In this document: one piece after another, positions 17,703 through 26,082 of the stretch
Numbering within the stretch: position 1 is the stretch's first letter
How the letters are laid out: every line of letters begins with the position of its first letter
Assembly: GCA_023460715.1 (NCBI GenBank)
Contig: JAEWPH010000204.1
Coordinates: forward strand, 26,324 to 90,323
Direction: 5' to 3'
Source of the DNA: Pseudomonadota bacterium
GTDB taxonomy: Bacteria > Pseudomonadota > Gammaproteobacteria > Burkholderiales > Burkholderiaceae_C
DNA: 64,000 nt
Translations under genes and position numbers: made by a program
The notes under the pieces: generated by a model
Told to the model about the DNA's origin: nothing
The model's input: the letters and a program-made list of their open reading frames with translations, nothing else
Databases searched by the model: none

Positions 17703-18302
17703 ATGGTCCGCCAACCGCCCATCCGCTACCGCACCCACCGCCGGCCGATCTGGCCCCTGGCCATCGGCGCCGCTGCCCTCGGCGCGCTGCTGACCGTGAC
17801 GGCCTGCTCCTCGGTGCGCGCACCCGCTGGCGTCCAGCCGGTAGGCAGGTTCAACGTGGATCGCTATGCCGGCCACTGGTACGAGGTGGCGCGCATCGAC
17901 CACCGCTTCGAAAAGGGGCTGGTGAACACCAGCGCCCACTACAGCCGCAACGAAGATGGCAGCATCAAGGTCGTCAACCGCGGCTACGACCCGGAGCGCG
18001 GCCGCTGGCGCGAGGCCGAGGGCCGGGCCCGCTTCGTCGAAGACCCGGGCACCGCGTCGCTGAAGGTCTCGTTCTTCGGACCGTTCTACGGCGGCTACCA
18101 CGTGGTCGCGCTGGACGAGGACTACCGCTGGTCCTTGGTCATCGGCTCGGACCTCGACTACCTCTGGATCCTGTCGCGCACGCCCACCCTGCCCGAGGGG
18201 GTGCGTGAGCAGCTGCTGGACAAGGCGCGCGCCCTGGGCGTGGACACCGACAAGGTGCTGTGGGTGCCGCAGGGCCAGCCTGCGCCGGACCTGCGGTTTT
18301 GA
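17703..18302 (+). CDS. Outer-membrane lipocalin (Blc-like lipoprotein)
   Basis: A 199-residue lipoprotein. Signal and lipobox TVTAC place the lipidated Cys at about residue 37. The lipocalin barrel follows, with the G-x-W signature GHWYEVARID, VNRGYD and the later LWILSRTP block, as in bacterial Blc. Family members bind lysophospholipids or fatty acids at the outer membrane. CAGGAG precedes ATG 17703. Longer in-frame extensions cross the ETF-QO terminator and are rejected. Confidence 0.9.
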   Translation: MVRQPPIRYRTHRRPIWPLAIGAAALGALLTVTACSSVRAPAGVQPVGRFNVDRYAGHWYEVARIDHRFEKGLVNTSAHYSRNEDGSIKVVNRGYDPERGRWREAEGRARFVEDPGTASLKVSFFGPFYGGYHVVALDEDYRWSLVIGSDLDYLWILSRTPTLPEGVREQLLDKARALGVDTDKVLWVPQGQPAPDLRF

Positions 18303-18307
18303 CCCAA

Positions 18308-18326
18308 CGCCGCCCTGCGGCGCGCT
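18308..18326 (+). terminator. Possible weak terminator after the lipocalin gene
   Basis: Stem CGCCGC / GCGGCG with a CCT loop, then CGCTTTT, 6 bases past the stop codon. Confidence 0.45.
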
Positions 18327-18695
18327 TTTCCCTCCTGTTTCCGTCTCTGCCACCCGACGGTTCGCCCACCAGAAGGAGCCGCCGCGGTGTACAGGCGGGA
18401 GCCTCTGCGACGCGGATACCGGCGTGAGAGAGCGCCCTGCGCTCCACCTGGGTCCAGTCTTGGGCGCAGCCATCTTAATCTGCAGCGCGACAGCGCCGCC
18501 TGCGCGATCCGTGCGGCCCATTCCTCCAGCCCGCGGCCTCGGTGAAGGAGCGCCCAGGAGCGTGCATCGGCCCCTGCGCGATGGGCCGTGCGCCGCTGCC
18601 CTTCTCTGGTGCACCCTGTAGACTTGCGCCCCAAGGCCGCCCGCACCCTTCCCGCGCGGCCTGGTACAACAAACAGGAAGCTGGAGATCGAAAGC
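18327..18695 (+). other. Non-coding stretch upstream of the ABC importer
   Basis: About 370 bases without a convincing gene. ORFs here are short and lack ribosome-binding sites. It must hold the promoter of the ABC operon. I see no clear -35/-10 pair. Confidence 0.5.
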
Positions 18696-19664
18696 ATGAA
18701 GCAGTTGTCGTGGGCGCCCCTGGGTGCCATCGCCCTGGCCGTGGCCGCCGTCGCACCGGTGGCGCACGCCCAGCAGAAGTCCGTGGCCGTGACGGCCATC
18801 GTCGAACATCCCGCACTCGATGCCATCCGCGACGGCGTGAAGGCCAGCCTGCAGGCCGCCGGCTACGAAGAAGGCAAGACGCTCAAGTGGCAGTACCAGA
18901 GCGCCCAGGGCAACACCGGCACGGCCGCGCAGATCGCGCGCAAGTTCGTGGGCGACCAGCCGGATGCCATCGTTGCTATCGCCACGCCCTCGGCCCAGGC
19001 CGTGGTGGCTGCCACCAAGTCGGTGCCGGTGGTCTTCTCCGCCGTGACCGATCCGGTCGCGGCCAAGCTGGTCAAGGACTGGGAACCCAGCAAGAGCAAT
19101 GTGACGGGCGTGTCCGATCTGCTGGCGCTCGACAAGCAGATGGAGCTGGTCAAGCAGGTGGTGCCGAACGCCAAGCGCGTCGGCGTGGTCTACAACCCCG
19201 GCGAGGCCAACTCCGCCGTGGTGGTCAAGGAACTCAAGGCCCTGCTGCCCAAGATGGGCATGACGCTGGTCGAGGCCGCCGCGCCCCGCTCCGTCGATGT
19301 GGGCAGCGCCGCGCGCAGCCTGGTCGGCAAGGCCGACGTGATCTACACCAGCACCGACAACAACGTGGTGTCGGCCTACGAAGCACTGGTGAAGGTCGGC
19401 CAGGAAGCCAAGCTGCCCCTGGTGGCGGCCGATGCCGACAGCGTCAAGCGCGGCGCCATCGCCTCGTTCGGCATCAACTACCGCGACCTGGGCGAGCAGA
19501 CCGGCCGCATGGTGGTGCGGGTGCTCAAGGGCGAGAAGCCCGGCGACATCAAGCCCGAGATCAGCACCAAGCTGGAGCTGACGGTGAACCCGGCCGCGGC
19601 CGAGAAGCAAGGCGTGAAGCTCTCCGACGCGTTCGTGAAGTCCGCTGCCCACATCGTGAAGTAA
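18696..19664 (+). CDS. ABC transporter substrate-binding protein (COG2984/TrpX-like)
   Basis: A 322-residue periplasmic binding protein. The signal peptide spans about residues 1-25 (ending AHAQQ). The ABC_sub_bind fold follows, with AIVEHPALDAIRDG, IATPSAQAV, PVVFSAVTDP, GVVYNPGEANS and the TSTDNNVVSA block. The family includes tryptophan/tyrosine-type binding proteins, but the ligand here is not established. It is followed by its permease and ATPase in the same direction. A hairpin terminator between this gene and the permease probably gives the binding protein a higher expression level. Confidence 0.9.
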   Translation: MKQLSWAPLGAIALAVAAVAPVAHAQQKSVAVTAIVEHPALDAIRDGVKASLQAAGYEEGKTLKWQYQSAQGNTGTAAQIARKFVGDQPDAIVAIATPSAQAVVAATKSVPVVFSAVTDPVAAKLVKDWEPSKSNVTGVSDLLALDKQMELVKQVVPNAKRVGVVYNPGEANSAVVVKELKALLPKMGMTLVEAAAPRSVDVGSAARSLVGKADVIYTSTDNNVVSAYEALVKVGQEAKLPLVAADADSVKRGAIASFGINYRDLGEQTGRMVVRVLKGEKPGDIKPEISTKLELTVNPAAAEKQGVKLSDAFVKSAAHIVK

Positions 19665-19705
19665 GTGCGGCTCCCGGCCCCGTGCCGGGAACGCCACCCC
19701 GACCG

Positions 19706-19733
19706 CAGGAGCTTCGGCTCCTGTTTCGTTTTT
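19706..19733 (+). terminator. Intra-operon terminator/attenuator
   Basis: Stem CAGGAGC / GCTCCTG closed by a TTCG tetraloop, then TTTCGTTTTT. It lies between the binding protein stop and the permease start (88-base gap). Confidence 0.8.
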
Positions 19734-19751
19734 CCGGAAGCCCCACCCGCC

Positions 19752-20633
19752 ATGTCCCTCTTCTCCCTGCTCGGCGCCGTCGAGATCGGGCTGATCTTCA
19801 GCCTGGTCGCACTGGGCGTCTTCATCTCGTTCCGCCTGCTGCGCTTTCCCGACCTGACGGTGGACGGCAGCTTCCCGCTGGGCGGCGCGGTGTGCGCCGT
19901 GCTGATTTCCACAGGCACCAATCCGTACGTGGCCACGCTCGCGGCCACGGCGGCGGGCGCAGCAGCCGGCCTCGTCACCGGCTGGCTGAACGTCAAGCTC
20001 AAGATCATGGACCTGCTGGCCAGCATCCTGATGATGATCGCGCTGTATTCGATCAACCTGCGCATCATGGGCGGCCCCAACGTGCCGCTGATCAACGACC
20101 CGACGCTGTTCACGCTGCTGCAGCCCGAAGGGCTGGAGGACTACATCGCCCGCCCCGCCCTGCTGTTGGTGATCGTCATCGCCGCCAAGCTGGCCATGGA
20201 CTGGTTCTTCGCCACCGAACGTGGCCTGGCGATCCGCGCCACCGGCTCCAACGCCCGCATGGCGCGCGCCCAGGGCGTGAACACCGGCGCCATGGTGCTG
20301 CTGGGCATGGCCGTGTCGAACGCGCTGGTCGCCCTGGCCGGTGCCCTGTTCGCGCAGACGCAGGGCGGCTCTGACATCTCCATGGGCATCGGCACCATCG
20401 TGATCGGCCTGGCCGCCGTGATCGTGGGCGAGAGCATCCTGCCCTCGCGCAAGCTGATCCTGGCCACGCTGGCCGTGATCATCGGCGCCATCGTGTACCG
20501 CTTCTTCATCGCGCTGGCGCTGAACAGCGACTTCATCGGCCTGAAGGCGCAGGATCTGAACCTGGTCACGGCCGTGCTGGTGACCGTGGCGCTCGTGATT
20601 CCGCAGATCAAGCGCAAGCTGGCCTCGAAATGA
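19752..20633 (+). CDS. ABC transporter permease (COG4120-like)
   Basis: A 293-residue inner-membrane permease with about eight or nine hydrophobic helices, of the branched-chain amino-acid/ribose-type permease fold. Recognisable blocks are RLLRFPDLTVDGSFPLG, ERGLAIRATGSNARMARAQG (the EAA-like coupling loop) and SDISMGIGTIVIGLAAVIVGE. It pairs with the preceding binding protein and the following ATPase. Substrate is as uncertain as for the binding protein. ATG 19752 begins the family N-terminus MSLFSLLGAVEIGL. Confidence 0.9.
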   Translation: MSLFSLLGAVEIGLIFSLVALGVFISFRLLRFPDLTVDGSFPLGGAVCAVLISTGTNPYVATLAATAAGAAAGLVTGWLNVKLKIMDLLASILMMIALYSINLRIMGGPNVPLINDPTLFTLLQPEGLEDYIARPALLLVIVIAAKLAMDWFFATERGLAIRATGSNARMARAQGVNTGAMVLLGMAVSNALVALAGALFAQTQGGSDISMGIGTIVIGLAAVIVGESILPSRKLILATLAVIIGAIVYRFFIALALNSDFIGLKAQDLNLVTAVLVTVALVIPQIKRKLASK

Positions 20634-20636
20634 GGG

Positions 20637-20750
20637 CCATCCCCCTGAGGCGCTGCGCGCCTTCCCCCTTCTCTCGGCTGCGCCGGGAAGGGGGACGCCG
20701 CCAGCGCGGCGGGGCGGCCCTTGCGCGGCGGCCGCTGGCCTGGGCCGCGC
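20637..20750 (+). repeat. GC-rich intergenic repeat element (family B)
   Basis: A 114-base stretch between permease and ATPase. It has the inverted arms CTTCCCCCTT and AAGGGGGA, then a GCGGGGCGGCCCTTGCG-type second half. Closely similar elements are common between genes in Acidovorax, Comamonas and Delftia genomes as I recall them, but only one copy is in this window. Confidence 0.55.
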
Positions 20751-20808
20751 GGGCGCAAAGGTTAGCGGTATGGCAACCACTCTGATTCACGAATAGGAAC
20801 GTCGCCAC

Positions 20809-21603
20809 ATGCTGAGCGCACAAGACCTGCACATCACCTTCAACCCCGGCACGCCCATCGAGACGCGCGCGCTGCGCGGCATGTCGCTGGACATTCCGGC
20901 CGGGCAGTTCGTCACCGTCATCGGCTCCAACGGGGCCGGCAAATCCACCTTCCTGAACGCCATCTCGGGCGACCTGTCGGTGGACACGGGCCGCATCGCC
21001 ATCGACGGCGAGGACGTCACGCGCCAGCCCGTCTGGTCGCGCGCCCGGCGCGTGGCCCGCGTCTTCCAGGACCCGATGGCCGGCACCTGCGAAGACCTGA
21101 CCATCGAGGAGAACATGGCCCTGGCCCAGCAGCGCGGCACGCTGCGTGGCCTGCGCGGCGCGGTGAAGGCGCATCAGCGCGAAAGCTTCCGCGAACGCCT
21201 CGCCACGCTGGGCCTGGGCCTGGAGAACCGCCTCACGGACCGGATCGGCCTGCTCTCGGGCGGCCAGCGCCAGGCCGTCAGCCTGCTGATGGCGGCGCTG
21301 CAGCCCTCGCGCATCCTGCTGCTGGATGAGCACACTGCCGCGCTGGACCCTCGCACGGCCGACTTCGTGCTGCAGCTCACCGCCCGCATCGTGGCCGAGA
21401 ACCAGCTCACCACCATGATGGTCACGCACAGCATGCGCCAGGCGCTGGACGTGGGCCAGCGCACCGTCATGCTGCACCAGGGCCAGGTGGTGCTGGATGT
21501 GGCCGGCGACGAGCGCAGCCGCCTGGGCGTGCCCGACCTGCTGCAGATGTTCGAGAAGGTGCGCGGCGAGCAGCTGGCGGACGACGCGCTGCTGCTGGGC
21601 TGA
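20809..21603 (+). CDS. ABC transporter ATP-binding protein (COG1101-like)
   Basis: A 264-residue ATPase. Walker A is GSNGAGKS (about residues 41-48), the signature LSGGQRQAVSLLMA is at about 148, Walker B is RILLLDEHTAALD, and the switch His is in MMVTHSM. It energises the preceding permease. It follows the permease by 175 bases containing the family B repeat, so it may need a secondary promoter or read-through. The start codon follows AGGAA. Confidence 0.93.
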   Translation: MLSAQDLHITFNPGTPIETRALRGMSLDIPAGQFVTVIGSNGAGKSTFLNAISGDLSVDTGRIAIDGEDVTRQPVWSRARRVARVFQDPMAGTCEDLTIEENMALAQQRGTLRGLRGAVKAHQRESFRERLATLGLGLENRLTDRIGLLSGGQRQAVSLLMAALQPSRILLLDEHTAALDPRTADFVLQLTARIVAENQLTTMMVTHSMRQALDVGQRTVMLHQGQVVLDVAGDERSRLGVPDLLQMFEKVRGEQLADDALLLG

Positions 21604-21695
21604 GGAGGTCCACCGGTCGCGGGGCAGAGGGCCTGCCCCGCGCACCGGCAAGGCGTGGCCCATGCGAAGGCGCGCAGCCCTGCCTGAGGAATCGG

Positions 21696-21755
21696 GGTCA
21701 AAAAGGCCTCTAGCGCTTATGCATCAAGCGCAATCAGCTATATAAACAATAGCAA
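21696..21755 (-). repeat. Intergenic repeat family A, copy 3
   Basis: On the minus strand it reads TATAGCTGATTGCGCTTGAT, then GCATAAGCGCTAGAGGCCTT and TTT. It follows the anti-sigma gene in that gene's direction of transcription and faces the converging ABC operon. Confidence 0.8.
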
Positions 21756-21760
21756 ACGCC

Positions 21761-22504
21761 CTATAGCATTTTGACCGCACGCCCGATGAAGACGATCGGC
21801 CCCGTCGGCCGGTCGATGGGCGAACCGGCCTCGGGCTCCAGCGTCAGCTCAAAGAGCTGGTTGGCCTCCAGCGGCGGCAGGCGGTCGATCGGTACGGTGA
21901 TGGCGGCGCCCGGCTGCACCAGGCCCAGCGACTTCGGGCCGCTCCACTGGTCGGCCTTGGTCCAGAACTGCAGCGACTTGCCTTGCGGCACGGCGGTTTC
22001 GCGCAGGGGCACCAGGTTCAGGTCGCGCGACGAGGCGCCCGCCTGTACTACCCAGCCGGGCTGGGTGTCTCCCGGGGCCACCAGCACCACCATGTACTGC
22101 GGCGCGGCGGGAGGGGCGCCCACGCGCGTGACCAGCACCGCCGCCAGCACGGCGGCTGCGGCAAAGCCGCCGCCGGCCAGACCGCGCCACAGCCGCACGC
22201 TGTTCCACCAGGCCGTGAGGCCGCTGTCCGCCGTAGCCGCCGCCACGGCCTGCTGGGCACGGCCCCAGCCCAGGCTGTCCTCGATGCGGCCCCACAGGGA
22301 AGGCGAAGGCTCGACGGGCGGCACGAGTGCCGTGAGCGGGTGCAGGCGCTCTTCCCAGCCCTGGACGGCATCGCGCAGCGCGGCGTCGTGCGGCAGACGG
22401 TCTTCGACGGCGCGGCGCTGCGCGATCGGCAACGTGCCCAGCACGTAGCCGCTGGCCAGCGCGTCGATGTCGTCGGGTGTTGGTGAATCAGAGAACGTCG
22501 TCAT
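21761..22504 (-). CDS. Anti-sigma factor (RskA/anti-sigma-K type)
   Basis: A 247-residue single-span membrane protein. The N-terminal anti-sigma region (ALASGYVLGTLPIAQRRAVE) resembles the zinc-free ASD of RskA. One transmembrane helix is near residues 107-125 (GGGFAAAAVLAAVLVTRVG). The periplasmic RskA domain follows (QPGWVVQAG, GPKSLGLVQPG, FELTLEPEAGSP). It overlaps the sigma factor stop by four bases (ATGA on the minus strand) and is translationally coupled to it. It should hold the sigma factor inactive until a periplasmic signal triggers its release. Confidence 0.9.
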   Translation of the reverse strand: MTTFSDSPTPDDIDALASGYVLGTLPIAQRRAVEDRLPHDAALRDAVQGWEERLHPLTALVPPVEPSPSLWGRIEDSLGWGRAQQAVAAATADSGLTAWWNSVRLWRGLAGGGFAAAAVLAAVLVTRVGAPPAAPQYMVVLVAPGDTQPGWVVQAGASSRDLNLVPLRETAVPQGKSLQFWTKADQWSGPKSLGLVQPGAAITVPIDRLPPLEANQLFELTLEPEAGSPIDRPTGPIVFIGRAVKML

Positions 22505-23106
22505 GCCATGCACTCCCGCAGCGCCCGCAGGCCCCGCTGGATCCATGCCTTCACGGTGCCCAGCGGCGTGTGCGTCCGTTCCGCAATTTCGCCGTGCGAG
22601 CATCCTTCCACATAGGCCAGCAGGATGCAGTCGCGCCGCGCGGGCTCCAGCCGGCCCAGGCAGGCGTCGAGCTTGCCCAGGTCGGCGCCCAGTTCATAGG
22701 GGTCGATCCGGCTGCGGTAGCTGTGCAGCGCCGCCTGATCGTCGATGGCCTCCAGGGCCTCGTCATCGATGCGCACGTCGCGCGCGTTGCCGCGCGCCAC
22801 GTTGAGCGCCGCGTGGCGTACCACGCTGTAGATCCACCCGCGCGCCGCGCCGCGCCCGGCGTCGAAGCTGCCGGCCCGCTGCCAGATGCTGATGAAGGCG
22901 TCGTGCAGCACGTCCTCGGCCTGGGCCCGCTCGCGCACGATGCGCAAGGCCACGCCCAGCAGATACCGGCCCGCATGGCGGTAGATGCGCTGCAGCGCCT
23001 GGGCGTCACCGCGGGCACAGGCGGCCAGGGCTGCGTCGTAGTCGAAGGTGTCGGCTGCGTTCAAGGAAAGTGCCCACGGTGGGAAGGATGCGGCATCGTA
23101 GTGCAT
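22501..23106 (-). CDS. ECF-type RNA polymerase sigma factor
   Basis: A 201-residue group IV sigma factor. Region 2 contains EDVLHDAFISIWQRAGSF (about 65-82). Region 4 contains the helix-turn-helix GCSHGEIAERTHTPLGTVKA (about 167-186) and ends in WIQRGLRALREC. It is followed by its RskA-type anti-sigma factor and preceded, 83 bases upstream in the same direction, by a DUF3455-like lipoprotein that may be part of its regulon. It is SigK-like in partner type. The target promoters are not identified. Confidence 0.92.
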   Translation of the reverse strand: MHYDAASFPPWALSLNAADTFDYDAALAACARGDAQALQRIYRHAGRYLLGVALRIVRERAQAEDVLHDAFISIWQRAGSFDAGRGAARGWIYSVVRHAALNVARGNARDVRIDDEALEAIDDQAALHSYRSRIDPYELGADLGKLDACLGRLEPARRDCILLAYVEGCSHGEIAERTHTPLGTVKAWIQRGLRALRECMA

Positions 23107-23189
23107 GCGCCGGGCACGGCGCCGCCATGCCCCTGCGCCGCGCCCTCATCCGGCGCACCCTGCCCTTCCACCGCGGGCCCTTGCGCCGA

Positions 23190-23768
23190 TCAGGCCGCCT
23201 TGTAGAAGATGTAGTCGGCCTGGTAGGGCACGGTGGTCTTCTGGCCCTTGTTCGCAGCCGTGCAGGCCATGTTCGCGGGTGCCACGCCACCGCTCAGGTT
23301 CACGCGCTGGATGTAGGTCACGCCGGTGAGCGCGCCGCTGCCCATGGCCGGGTTGGCCTTAACCAGCTGATACGGCAGTGCGCCGGCGGTAGACGGGGCG
23401 ACGGCCAGTTGCGTGGCGGTCAGCTTGGAGCCGTCGTTGGCTTCCCAGGTGGCGGGCGGGCCGTAGTACTTGCCGACCTGCTTGCCGCTGCGGTCCATCA
23501 GCTTGGCGTCGGGGCCGGCAAAGGTCCATTCGACCTGACCGGGCATGCCAGCCTTGTCCTTGCACTCGTAGGTGATGTCACCCTTGCCCACCGTCTCCCA
23601 CGCCACCTTGTTGCCGGCCGGGACCTGGACGGACGCGGGCAGGCTGGCTTGCGAGAAAGGCGCGCTGTGCGCACCGGACGTGGACATCGAGCCGCAGGCG
23701 GCCAGCAAGGCGGCAGCGGACACGCCCGCGGCGACGGTGGCGATACGGGTCAGACGGATTGAGCGCAT
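23190..23768 (-). CDS. DUF3455-like lipoprotein
   Basis: A 192-residue lipoprotein. The signal ends in the lipobox LLAAC (Cys near residue 26). The mature part (VPAGNKVAWETVGKGDITYEC, GPPATWEANDGSKL, GSGALTGVTYIQRVNLSGGVAP, YQADYIFYKA) matches my recollection of DUF3455. CCAGGAG precedes ATG 23768. It sits upstream of the ECF sigma factor, so I infer it is under sigma/anti-sigma control. Biochemical function unknown. Confidence 0.85.
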   Translation of the reverse strand: MRSIRLTRIATVAAGVSAAALLAACGSMSTSGAHSAPFSQASLPASVQVPAGNKVAWETVGKGDITYECKDKAGMPGQVEWTFAGPDAKLMDRSGKQVGKYYGPPATWEANDGSKLTATQLAVAPSTAGALPYQLVKANPAMGSGALTGVTYIQRVNLSGGVAPANMACTAANKGQKTTVPYQADYIFYKAA

Positions 23769-23881
23769 GAGGTTCTCCTGGTAGTTGAATGGAACAGTCC
23801 CGACAGGGTCTGCACCAGGCTCTACACACGAGACGCGCCTTTGGATGCAGCGCAGCGCAAAAATTTTGAAGATTTTTCCGA

Positions 23882-24349
23882 TCAGTCCACGAACAGCGGC
23901 AGATCGGCCTTCTTCAGCGTGCGCAGCACGAAGCTGGAACGGCTGTGGCGGATGCCCTTGATCTTGTAGAGCTTCTCGCGCAGCAGCCGCTCGTAATCGC
24001 GCGTGTCCTTGACCACCACGCGCAGCAGGTAGTCGTAGTCGCCCGAGACCAGATGCGCTTCGATCACCTCCGGAATGCTGGCCAGCGTCTCCCCGAACTT
24101 CTCCAGCGTGTTGTCGGAGTGGCTGTCGAGCGTGACCTGCACCAGCACGGTGTCCGCCAGGTCCAGCGCCTGCGGGTTCAGCCGCACGGTGTAGCCCTGG
24201 ATGACGCCGGACTCTTCCATCTTCTTGATGCGCCCCCAACAGGGCGACGGGCTCAGGCCCACGGCCTGACCGATCTCTTGCAGGCTGGCGCGGGAGTTGC
24301 CTTGCAGCACGGCAAGGATTTTTCGGTCGAGGCGGTCCATGGCGTTCAT
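23882..24349 (-). CDS. Lrp/AsnC-family transcriptional regulator
   Basis: A 155-residue regulator with an N-terminal HTH (DRKILAVLQGNSRASLQEIGQAVGLSPSPCWGRIKKME) and a C-terminal RAM ligand-binding domain (about 70-150; EAHLVSGDYDYLLRVVVKD). The close spacing to a divergent glycine riboswitch/gcvTHP locus may be coincidental or may mean it senses an amino acid linked to glycine. ATG 24349 or ATG 24340 (MDRLDRK) may be used. Confidence 0.9.
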   Translation of the reverse strand: MNAMDRLDRKILAVLQGNSRASLQEIGQAVGLSPSPCWGRIKKMEESGVIQGYTVRLNPQALDLADTVLVQVTLDSHSDNTLEKFGETLASIPEVIEAHLVSGDYDYLLRVVVKDTRDYERLLREKLYKIKGIRHSRSSFVLRTLKKADLPLFVD

Positions 24350-24505
24350 TATTCACGGCATCGGCGCAGCCGCAGAACGATTTACCGCACCCGAGGGATT
24401 ACGGTGAACGACAGCAGGGCCGCGCGCCGCCACCGTCCTTAGCCCCAGGCGTGCCATCGTCCGCCCAACCGCCGCTGCCCACGCCGGTATACTGCGCGCA
24501 CTTGT

Positions 24506-24742
24506 CAGGAGAGAGTCCGCGCACCCTGTGCGGGCCGCCGAAGGCGCAGGGCCACCGCCCGAACGCTCAGGCAAAAGGACTGACAGGAACGCCCGCAGGG
24601 ATGCGGGCGTTTCCCTGGCTGGAGAGAGGTCGGCGCATCGTCAACGAGACACGGGCGCCACCCACCGAAGGAGCAAACCCCGCACACGCGCCACCGGCGC
24701 CGGCTGCGCGGTGAATCTCTCAGGTAAAGCGGACAGCAGGGC
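24506..24742 (+). promoter_or_regulatory. Tandem glycine riboswitch
   Basis: Two glycine aptamers in series upstream of gcvT. Aptamer 1 (about 24508-24587) has GGAGAGAG, CCGCCGAAGGCGCAGGG and CTCAGGCAAAAGGACTGACA. Aptamer 2 (about 24617-24742) has GGAGAGAGG, ACCGAAGGAGCAAACCCCG and CTCTCAGGTAAAGCGGACAG. The paired GGAGAG..CUCAGG segments and the CCGAAGG internal loop are the family hallmarks. Glycine binding is expected to switch on the cleavage genes. Between the aptamers lies a perfect 10-bp hairpin (24588-24611). Confidence 0.93.
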
Positions 24743-24801
24743 ACATGCCGCGGCGCATCTCCGGATGGGCCGCTTCCATGCCTGCCCTCGGAGATTCCGC
24801 C

Positions 24802-25953
24802 ATGTCCTCGCCCGCTTCCGCCGCCCCGCTGCTCACCACGCCCCTGAACGCCCTGCACATCGAGCTGGGCGCCCGCATGGTCCCGTTCGCCGGCTATTCC
24901 ATGCCCGTGCAATACCCCAGCGGCCTGATGGCGGAGCACCACCACACACGCGCCGCCGCCGGCCTGTTCGACGTCTCGCACATGGGCCAGCTCAAGCTGG
25001 TGGGCGCGGATGCCGCCGCCGCGTTCGAGACGCTGATCCCCGTGGACGTGATCGACCTGCCCGTGGGCAAGCAGCGCTACGGCCTGCTGCTGAACGACGA
25101 GGGCGGCATTATCGACGACCTGATGTTCTTCAACCAGGGCACGGTCGACGGCGAGCCCACGCTGTTCGTGATCGTGAACGGCGCCTGCAAGGTGGAGGAC
25201 ATCGCCCACATCCAGGCCCGCATCGGCCAGCGCTGCCAGGTCGTGCCGCTGCCCGACCAGGCCCTGCTCGCGCTGCAGGGCCCGCAGGCTGCCACCGCGC
25301 TGGCGCGGCTGGCGCCCGGGGTGCAGCAGCTGGTCTTCATGACCGGTGGCGACTTCACCATCGCCGGGTGCGACTGCTTCGTGACGCGCAGCGGCTACAC
25401 CGGCGAGGACGGCTTCGAGATCTCCGTACCTGCCGCGCAGGCTGAAACCCTGGCCCGCGCCCTGCTCGCCCAGCCCGAGGTGAAGCCCGTCGGCCTGGGC
25501 GCCCGCAATTCGCTGCGCCTGGAGGCCGGCCTGTGCCTGTACGGCAACGACATCGACACCACCACGACGCCACCCGAGGCCGCGCTGAACTGGGCCATCC
25601 AGAAGGTGCGCCGCACCGGCGGCGCCCGCGCCGGCGGCTTCCCTGGTGCCGACAAGGTGCTGGCGCAGATCGACCAGCCGGCCCGCCTCACCCGCAAGCG
25701 CGTGGGCCTGGTGGCGCTGGAGCGCGTGCCCGTACGCGAGCACACCGAGCTGCAAGACCTGCAGGGCCAGCGCATCGGCGAGGTGACCAGCGGCCTGCTG
25801 GGCCCCACCGTGGACAAGCCCATCGCCATGGCCTACGTGTCCACAGACAACGCCGCCCCCGGCACGCGTGTGAACGCCGTCGTGCGCGGCAAGCCCGTGC
25901 CGATGGAGGTGGCGCCCATGCCCTTCACCCCGCCGCGCTACCACCGCGGCTGA
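24802..25953 (+). CDS. gcvT: Glycine cleavage system aminomethyltransferase (T protein)
   Basis: A 383-residue tetrahydrofolate-dependent aminomethyltransferase. Blocks include ARMVPFAGYSMPVQYPSG, AAGLFDVSHMGQ, YTGEDGFEISV, GLGARNSLRLEAGLCLYGND and the C-terminal GCV_T_C domain from about residue 300 (GEVTSGLLGPTVDKPIAMAY). It takes the aminomethyl group from GcvH, releasing ammonia and methylene-THF. ATG 24802 gives the family N-terminus. An in-frame ATG at 24745 abuts the riboswitch and is less likely. Confidence 0.96.
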   Translation: MSSPASAAPLLTTPLNALHIELGARMVPFAGYSMPVQYPSGLMAEHHHTRAAAGLFDVSHMGQLKLVGADAAAAFETLIPVDVIDLPVGKQRYGLLLNDEGGIIDDLMFFNQGTVDGEPTLFVIVNGACKVEDIAHIQARIGQRCQVVPLPDQALLALQGPQAATALARLAPGVQQLVFMTGGDFTIAGCDCFVTRSGYTGEDGFEISVPAAQAETLARALLAQPEVKPVGLGARNSLRLEAGLCLYGNDIDTTTTPPEAALNWAIQKVRRTGGARAGGFPGADKVLAQIDQPARLTRKRVGLVALERVPVREHTELQDLQGQRIGEVTSGLLGPTVDKPIAMAYVSTDNAAPGTRVNAVVRGKPVPMEVAPMPFTPPRYHRG

Positions 25954-26082
25954 TCGGGGCGCGCCGCCCGCCCCAGCCGTTGGAAGACCGCCGCCGCCCG
26001 GCTACAGTCGCAGCTGGCAACGGCAGTTTTCCTTTTTTCTCTCTCTGATCGATTGACTGACCCTTCATTTTCTGGAGCCCCC

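Noticed and set aside
14901-20780. A 1959-residue minus-strand open frame
   Set aside because: Only its last 260 residues are a gene (the SDR). The rest is antisense to ETF-QO, lipocalin and ABC genes and has the His/Gly/Arg-rich composition of a GC-biased shadow frame.
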